Source of the DNA: Persicaria tinctoria
Taxonomy: Eukaryota > Streptophyta > Magnoliopsida > Caryophyllales > Polygonaceae
Length of the DNA stretch: 64,000 nt
Assembly: GCA_037127255.1 (NCBI GenBank)
Contig: JBANSL010000016.1
Location: 8,558,501 to 8,622,500 of the forward strand
Reading direction: 5' to 3'
Of this stretch, positions 55,753-64,000 are shown in pieces. The translations under genes were made by a program, and so were the position numbers. How positions within the stretch are numbered: the first letter of the stretch is position 1; each line of letters starts with the position of its first letter. Below the pieces are notes generated by a model that ran no database searches, was not told the origin of the DNA, and saw only the letters and a list, made by a program, of their open reading frames with translations.

Positions 55753-56780
55753 TTTCGAACGTCGAAAAGCTAGGTTGGAAGGTGGTTTTCTTGGTTGTCA
55801 AGTATTTGGAATGTAGGTTAGTTTTGGAAGTGCAATGTGAAGGAGGGCTATTTAAAAACGCGAGTCCGGTCTCATAATATAATAATTATGTTTTGGTTTC
55901 ATCCTGATGTGTAATTAATTAAATTAAATTCTCCCATTGGAATGTTAAAAAAGGAGGGAACTGGAATTAAACAAAGGAAGTGGCATGGTTCACATCGGAC
56001 ATGGCTTTCGGCCGGCCATCTCGTGTCCTCCATTAAACAAAATTCGGAGTGAAAGTGAAGATATATTTTTATAAGGAAAAATGATTTTTAAAAAAATAAT
56101 AAGATTTTTTTATATATATCAAAACTGGGTTATTGTGAAATAGAATTCGTATTATTTTGTGGGCTTTAAAGTTTATATTAATACTTTTTTTTGATAAGTA
56201 AAGTTTATATTAATAAAGTTTATATTAATACTGTTTTATAAGCGATAGTTGATATTATTTTTGATCAATTTTTTTATATATAAAATTGGAAAAGTTGAGT
56301 TGAATTGAGACTAAATTGATGAATCAAAGATGGTAGTAGTTGAAACTTGAACCTGATCAATTTGACAATTTGGGTGTAATGCATATGCATGCAAGAAATG
56401 CATGCAAGAAGAAGGTGATAAGAAAGTGCGAATATATAAAATTAAAACTTTCTAGATTACTATGGGCTTATATGTTGATTGTGTGCTTATATACGGCTAA
56501 TACCTAATTAATGCCTAATACCTGGGACACATTTTAAATCTGTGTGTGGTGGTACTGATAGATGATCATCCGTACTACCAATTCCATTTTTTTAATACAT
56601 GTCCTAACATATTTAGGTCAGATATTCTAATTTAGGTATTTTAAAAAAATATACTAGTAAGAATTTTCTAAGGAACTACAGAAATTAAATAATCCAATGT
56701 TGAGCTATATATGAACAAAATGTGCGTGCGGCCGGGTTGTTTTCAGATTCACATTTATGGATTTTATTAGTCCAAATCGA
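55753..56780. other. LDH2 promoter and upstream DNA
   Basis: Matches the LDH1 upstream region in segmental copy A. Possible TATA-like TTTAAATA (minus) at about 55849-55857. No gene seen. Confidence 0.5.
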
Positions 56781-56799
56781 TTTTTTTTTTTTCCAGAGT

Positions 56800-57200
56800 T
56801 CCAGTTGCTTGTTAATCGTCGCTCTGGGAAGTGGGATAAACCACCTACTAATTGCTATAAGCTTAATTTTGATGGGTCAGTTATCCCAGGTGGTTCAGCA
56901 TCATTCGGGTACGTCATCTGTGACTCGGTACTAGTTATAAAGGCTCTTCCGGGTGATTGGAAATGCCCCTGGACAATCGAGATGCTACAAGCGGATATTT
57001 TGTCAGATATTTCGTTATTTTCTTATGTTGCTATTCGTCGTATTTTCAGGGAATCTAATGCGGTGGCCGACTACCTTGCTCGTAGTGCCCATGCATCCCC
57101 TACCGATGCCAGTCGTGAGGATGATCCAGAACTGCATGTTCTCGTCCGAAATGATGCGCTAGGAAGGGCCTCTGCTGCGACAGACCCAATCTTTATCGAG
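56800..57200 (+). pseudogene. LINE RNase H fragment
   Basis: Reads KWDKPPTNCYKLNFDGSVIP, then after an internal deletion of the glutamate-containing middle part GDWKCPWTIEMLQADI and IFRESNAVADYLARSAHA, the C-terminal RNase H region of plant non-LTR retrotransposons. It ends near an A-run at 57207. The frame is open but the domain lacks its central residues. It is inserted in segmental copy B only. Confidence 0.75.
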
Positions 57201-57271
57201 CGTCAAAAAAAAAATTGCAACTTCTTTTATATACATATTCTAAAATTACTGCATCATGAAATATTTGCAGT

Positions 57272-57276
<5 letters not shown>

Positions 57277-57340
<64 letters not shown>
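57277..57340. repeat. (TA)n microsatellite
   Basis: About 32 uninterrupted TA units. Confidence 0.97.
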
Positions 57341-57341
<1 letters not shown>

Positions 57342-58130
57342 ATGTCTTAAAATAATTAATTAATCTTTTGAAGCCAATTTGATAGCATCTGGTGATAAAA
57401 ATTAAAGATCATGAATTTGATTTGTTAAAAAACAAACTAGTTTATTATTGCAAAATTAAAGTTTATTATTGCATATTCTCTTGATGTGTACGTTTTAAAG
57501 ATTTTTAATTCTCGTGATTTGAATTCGATCATAAACAGATGAAAAAGATAATTAATAGTATAGAACTCAAAGCTGATTTGTAATTAATGGAACTAAACTA
57601 GGTGACTGTCCAATATCTACATGTATAACAAAGTGGCCTTCACATCTGGAAGAATAAAAAATTAAAAATATATAGGATAAGTTGACTTTTAATTTAAATG
57701 TTTAGACCATTTTTTATATTACTGCTAATTCAATAAAGTGAGAAGAAAATAAGCACTGAATTTTAATCTACTCTTCTTATAATTCCGGTGATGGTAAAAC
57801 CGGGAGCAGCTAGTGTCCATGTCCAAATCTATGTTCTCTTTTGCATTGTGTTTCCACCAGCAAAAAAAAAAAAAAAAAGTGCCCAGAATATTTAATTTAA
57901 AAAATGACCCATTATATAGAACATTCCATTTGTAGGAGGATATTATGACTGACCCATTATTAATTAGAAAAAGTTAGTCTAAAAAAATTAGAAAAAGTTT
58001 CATAGAATCACCCTTTTATATTTTTAAAAGTATAGAGAACATAATCTAAATTATATATTATTATGATCTATAAATTATGGTGAACATAATCTAAATTTGG
58101 GTGGCAGTGCAGTTATTTGAGTTGGATTCG
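57341..58130. other. AT-rich remainder of segmental copy B; no gene seen
   Basis: Contains the GATGGTAAAACCGGGAGCAG anchor shared with 46611. Nothing coding. Confidence 0.5.
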
Positions 58131-58400
58131 GGTATACCCATTCGGGTTCGATCATATGTCAGGTCGGATCTATGCCGAGTATATTGTGTGTTTGTTCGGG
58201 TTTAGGGGTGGAAATGAGGCGGGTTATGGGTGGATGAAGTCACTCCATCACCCGCCCTGCGGGTAAAAAATTTCACCCGCTCCATCCATCACCCGCAAAC
58301 CTTTTCACCCGCATCCGACCCGCGCATGTGATGCGGGTGGAGCGGGTAGGGTGAAACAAAAGAAAAAACCAAATCAACACAAGTAGTCCAATTCTAACTC
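58130..58400. repeat. GCGGGT/ACCCGC-rich dispersed repeat, left
   Basis: Many CACCCGC and GCGGGTGG motifs, in both orientations (58215-58350). A similar block lies at 62330-62515, so the two bracket the 3.4-kb palindrome. Such blocks are common degenerate plant repeats; no coding potential. Confidence 0.65.
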
Positions 58401-58695
58401 AAAATTACAATGGGGGTGGGTTTATGTATTTATATTTTTTATCGGCAAAGCACTGAAATTACGAGTTAATTGAAATTTGAATGTGGAAGGGTATATATCT
58501 CTGTACTAATCATATACTAATCAAGTATATCCCTTGCTATAACGTGAAAGAGCAAGCCGAGACCATATCCATTCTAATTGAAAATTGGCGGGCAAAGCAC
58601 TAATCAAGGATTAAGGTTTTTTGTAGAAGTACTTAAACTTGAAAATGGTAAAATAGTAAAATCACACACATTATATATATATATAGAGAGAGAGA

Positions 58696-62311
<3,616 letters not shown>

Positions 62312-62324
62312 AAATTTTGGGATT

Positions 62325-62515
62325 TTATGCGGGTTTGCAGGGCGGGTTAATGGGTGGGTTAATGGGGCGGGTTATGGGTGAAAAATATTTATCCATAATA
62401 CATCCATCACCCGCTTCACCCACACCCACTCCACCCGTCACCCACTTTTTTGCGGGTTCTCACCCGCAAAATTAATGCGGGTAAAGCGGATGGAGCGGGC
62501 ACCCGCAAAATTCAA
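62325..62515. repeat. GCGGGT/ACCCGC-rich dispersed repeat, right
   Basis: Partner of the block at 58130-58400, with GGGCGGGTTAATGGGTGGG and CACCCGC motifs. Confidence 0.65.
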
Positions 62516-62519
62516 AATT

Positions 62520-62640
62520 AATGATCCAGGTCTCATTGACCTCATCTGAAATGATGCTATCGGATAACACCTTGGCGTATCCAAAATCTTACTTTATCAA
62601 AAAAAAAAGAAAATAAAAAAAGAAAGAAAGATAAGTTTTC
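62520..62640 (+). mobile_element. LINE 3' tail remnant
   Basis: AAATGATGCTATCGGATAAC followed by TTACTTTATCAAAAAAAAAA resembles the very end of plant L1-type elements, compare ATGATGCTATCGGATAGG at 10029. The A-rich tail runs to about 62630. Confidence 0.55.
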
Positions 62641-62842
62641 TAGCTATTTTTTTATATTGGATAGGTTGCTTCTTTATACCAGATTTTTTTGGAATATGGG
62701 CTGACTTCTAATTTATTTTAGCCCAAATGGCCCAATTGATGTTGCCCATGTTTGCCACTTAATCAGCCCATTAAGGAGGGAAGCCAACATATATAATATA
62801 ATAATATGTTTAAATCTGCCTAACATCCTTTGTCGTTTAACT

Positions 62843-63125
62843 TGGAAGATCCGCACTTTCCTAAGTTTTGCCCTTTTCATCTTGAATCTTCATCAACTCT
62901 TAGATTTGCTGACAGCTTTTTATGAATTTTGAATTTTTCTTTGTTGATTTGTACTGCTTACTATTTACGTTTATGATTGATGACCTTGAAGATCCGCACT
63001 TCCCTAAGTTTTGCCCTTTTCGTCTTGAATCTTTATCGACTCTTAGATTTGCTGACAGCTTTTTATGAATTTTGAATTTTTCTTCGTTGATTTGTATTGC
63101 TTACTATTTACGTTCATGATTGTCC
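62843..63125. repeat. Two tandem copies of a 142-bp unit
   Basis: The unit starting GGAAGATCCGCACTTTCC at 62844 recurs at about 62986, sharing TAGATTTGCTGACAGCTTTT and TTACTATTTACG. Similarity is about 95 percent. Confidence 0.92.
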
Positions 63126-63369
63126 GCCTATCGATTCGTCAACCTATTCAGGTTCAGACTGGTTTAAACTCAAATTTTTCCTTAATAAAAAAAATCAACC
63201 AACACTAGTTGTAGAAGATGCTCAACGCGAAGAGATCGACTCCACTGTATAAAAAAAATGATCTAACATAACCCAACTTTTATTTTTATATAATTAGCAA
63301 AAGTCCTTATAACACACACAAAACTCCAAGTTTCAGGAGATGCCTAGGAGAATTGATCGAACTTGAGCT
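63126..63369. other. 3' flank of the PFK gene
   Basis: AT-rich; probably contains the minus-strand 3' UTR. Nothing else seen. Confidence 0.4.
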
Positions 63370-64000
63370 TCATCTCTTGACAAAATCAGGCTGGTTTGTA
63401 ACCGATCTAACCCACGCCCATTTATGATCTTCAGTATCCACCAAACTCTTCGCCTGAGCCACCTCCGTCACCGGAATGTATACATAGACTCCGTTGATTC
63501 GACCCGCAACAAACCCGGTGTACCCGGCCATAGCCCCGTGGATCCCCGAATGCGCCAGCAGCGTACAATACAAATTATCCGTCGCATTAGCTGGCACCGC
63601 TCTTATCATATAAGTCGGATCGATATACTTCACCGTGAACAACTCCCCTGGGTGATCCCTTCTCCACCAATTACCCAGCTCCGACTTCAACCATGCCCCG
63701 ACATCTAAGAAAATCGGATTCCCCGACTCATCGACTCTCCCTTCCTCTTCTCCGACTCTCGGTATCATGTCCTGCCCTGCACCTTCGGCCACGACCAACA
63801 CTGCGTGTCCGTTCTCCCTCAGCGTTTGCTCAATGAATTCGAAGAGCCCGCCTTTGCCTTCCAGGAAGAAGTCATTCTCCGGAATCAAACAGCAATCGAC
63901 GTCGCGGCTGCTTAAGGTTGCATAGAGAGCAATGTGGCCTGTGCTTCGGCCCATAAGCTTGACGAGTCCGATCCCGTTGACCGCGCTCTCAGCTTCTACG
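63370..64000 (-). CDS. PFK2: ATP-dependent 6-phosphofructokinase, C-terminal part (PFK2-like), cut by window end
   Basis: The frame is open from the window end to the stop at 63370, about 210 codons, in phase across 63954. It matches the C-terminal half of plant PFK: EAESAVNGIGLVKLMGRSTG (fructose-6-phosphate site), VDCCLIPENDFFLEGKGGLF, VLVVAEGAGQDMIPR, FTVKYIDPTYMIRAVPANAT, DNLYCTLLAHSGIHGAMAGY and HKWAWVRSVTNQPDF. The enzyme phosphorylates fructose-6-phosphate, a controlling step of glycolysis. The combination GRSTGHIALYATLSSRDVD and the AWVRSVTNQPDF ending suit the PFK2 subgroup better than PFK3/6/7 or the plastid PFK4/5. The ATP-binding N-terminal part lies outside the window. Confidence 0.9.
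   Translation of the reverse strand, partial: VEAESAVNGIGLVKLMGRSTGHIALYATLSSRDVDCCLIPENDFFLEGKGGLFEFIEQTLRENGHAVLVVAEGAGQDMIPRVGEEEGRVDESGNPIFLDVGAWLKSELGNWWRRDHPGELFTVKYIDPTYMIRAVPANATDNLYCTLLAHSGIHGAMAGYTGFVAGRINGVYVYIPVTEVAQAKSLVDTEDHKWAWVRSVTNQPDFVKR

Larger units (their letters stand above)
53905..58015. repeat. Segmental duplication carrying LDH, copy B
   Basis: Counterpart of 43465-46790. Copy B has gained a CACTA terminus, a SINE-like sequence and a MITE in LDH introns, and a LINE RNase H fragment upstream at about 56810, where copy A reads TTGCTTTTTTTTTCC without it. These insertions therefore post-date the duplication or were lost from copy A. Confidence 0.88.

Overview
The window is nuclear DNA of a flowering plant, very probably a eudicot and plausibly an asterid. 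Genes carry GT-AG introns, the proteins match plant-only families or forms (plastid ribosomal protein S10, an AMP1-type carboxypeptidase, a plant PFK, F-box families), intergenic DNA is AT-rich, and plant mobile elements occur throughout (Copia, LINE, Helitron, MULE, Stowaway, CACTA ends, SINEs). About half of the window can be assigned to mobile elements or their relics. Species was not determined.

Layout. 1-1270: a palindrome made from two tail-to-tail copies of the 5' part of an aspartic-protease gene. 2897-9443: a Helitron carrying a decayed RPA1-like gene. 9444-20820: a tandem cluster of three intact minus-strand F-box genes, a relic of a fourth, and two Copia elements. 20820-29650: nested Helitrons, a MULE with a perfect 9-bp target duplication, and a LINE with a perfect 17-bp target duplication. 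30060-38600: a mosaic of F-box-cluster and AMP1 fragments around the intact plastid RPS10 gene (32787-33733), with a Copia element inserted in an F-box relic. 39015-43131: a complete 13-exon AMP1-like gene (706 codons by my exon model). 43465-58015: a tandem segmental duplication carrying two intact L-lactate dehydrogenase genes, separated by a Helitron, an LTR fragment and a large Pack-MULE. 58696-62130: a 3.4-kb near-spacerless palindrome. 63370-64000: the 3' end of a PFK2-like phosphofructokinase gene running off the window.

Likely functional genes: three F-box proteins (SCF ubiquitin ligase substrate receptors), plastid RPS10, AMP1-like carboxypeptidase, LDH1, LDH2 and PFK2. They do not form an operon-like system; LDH and PFK both belong to glycolysis/fermentation, but their proximity may be accidental. 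Two non-gene loci look built to make double-stranded RNA: the aspartic-protease palindrome and the 58.7-62.1 kb palindrome. A third locus holds both sense and inverted pieces of AMP1. No wholly new protein system was found; the strongest novelty is structural (self-complementary gene fragments, a chimeric pseudogene, and a Pack-MULE with captured transporter exons and a convergent tRNA-like pair).

Exon boundaries were read by eye from splice sites and protein family knowledge; no alignment or expression data were available.
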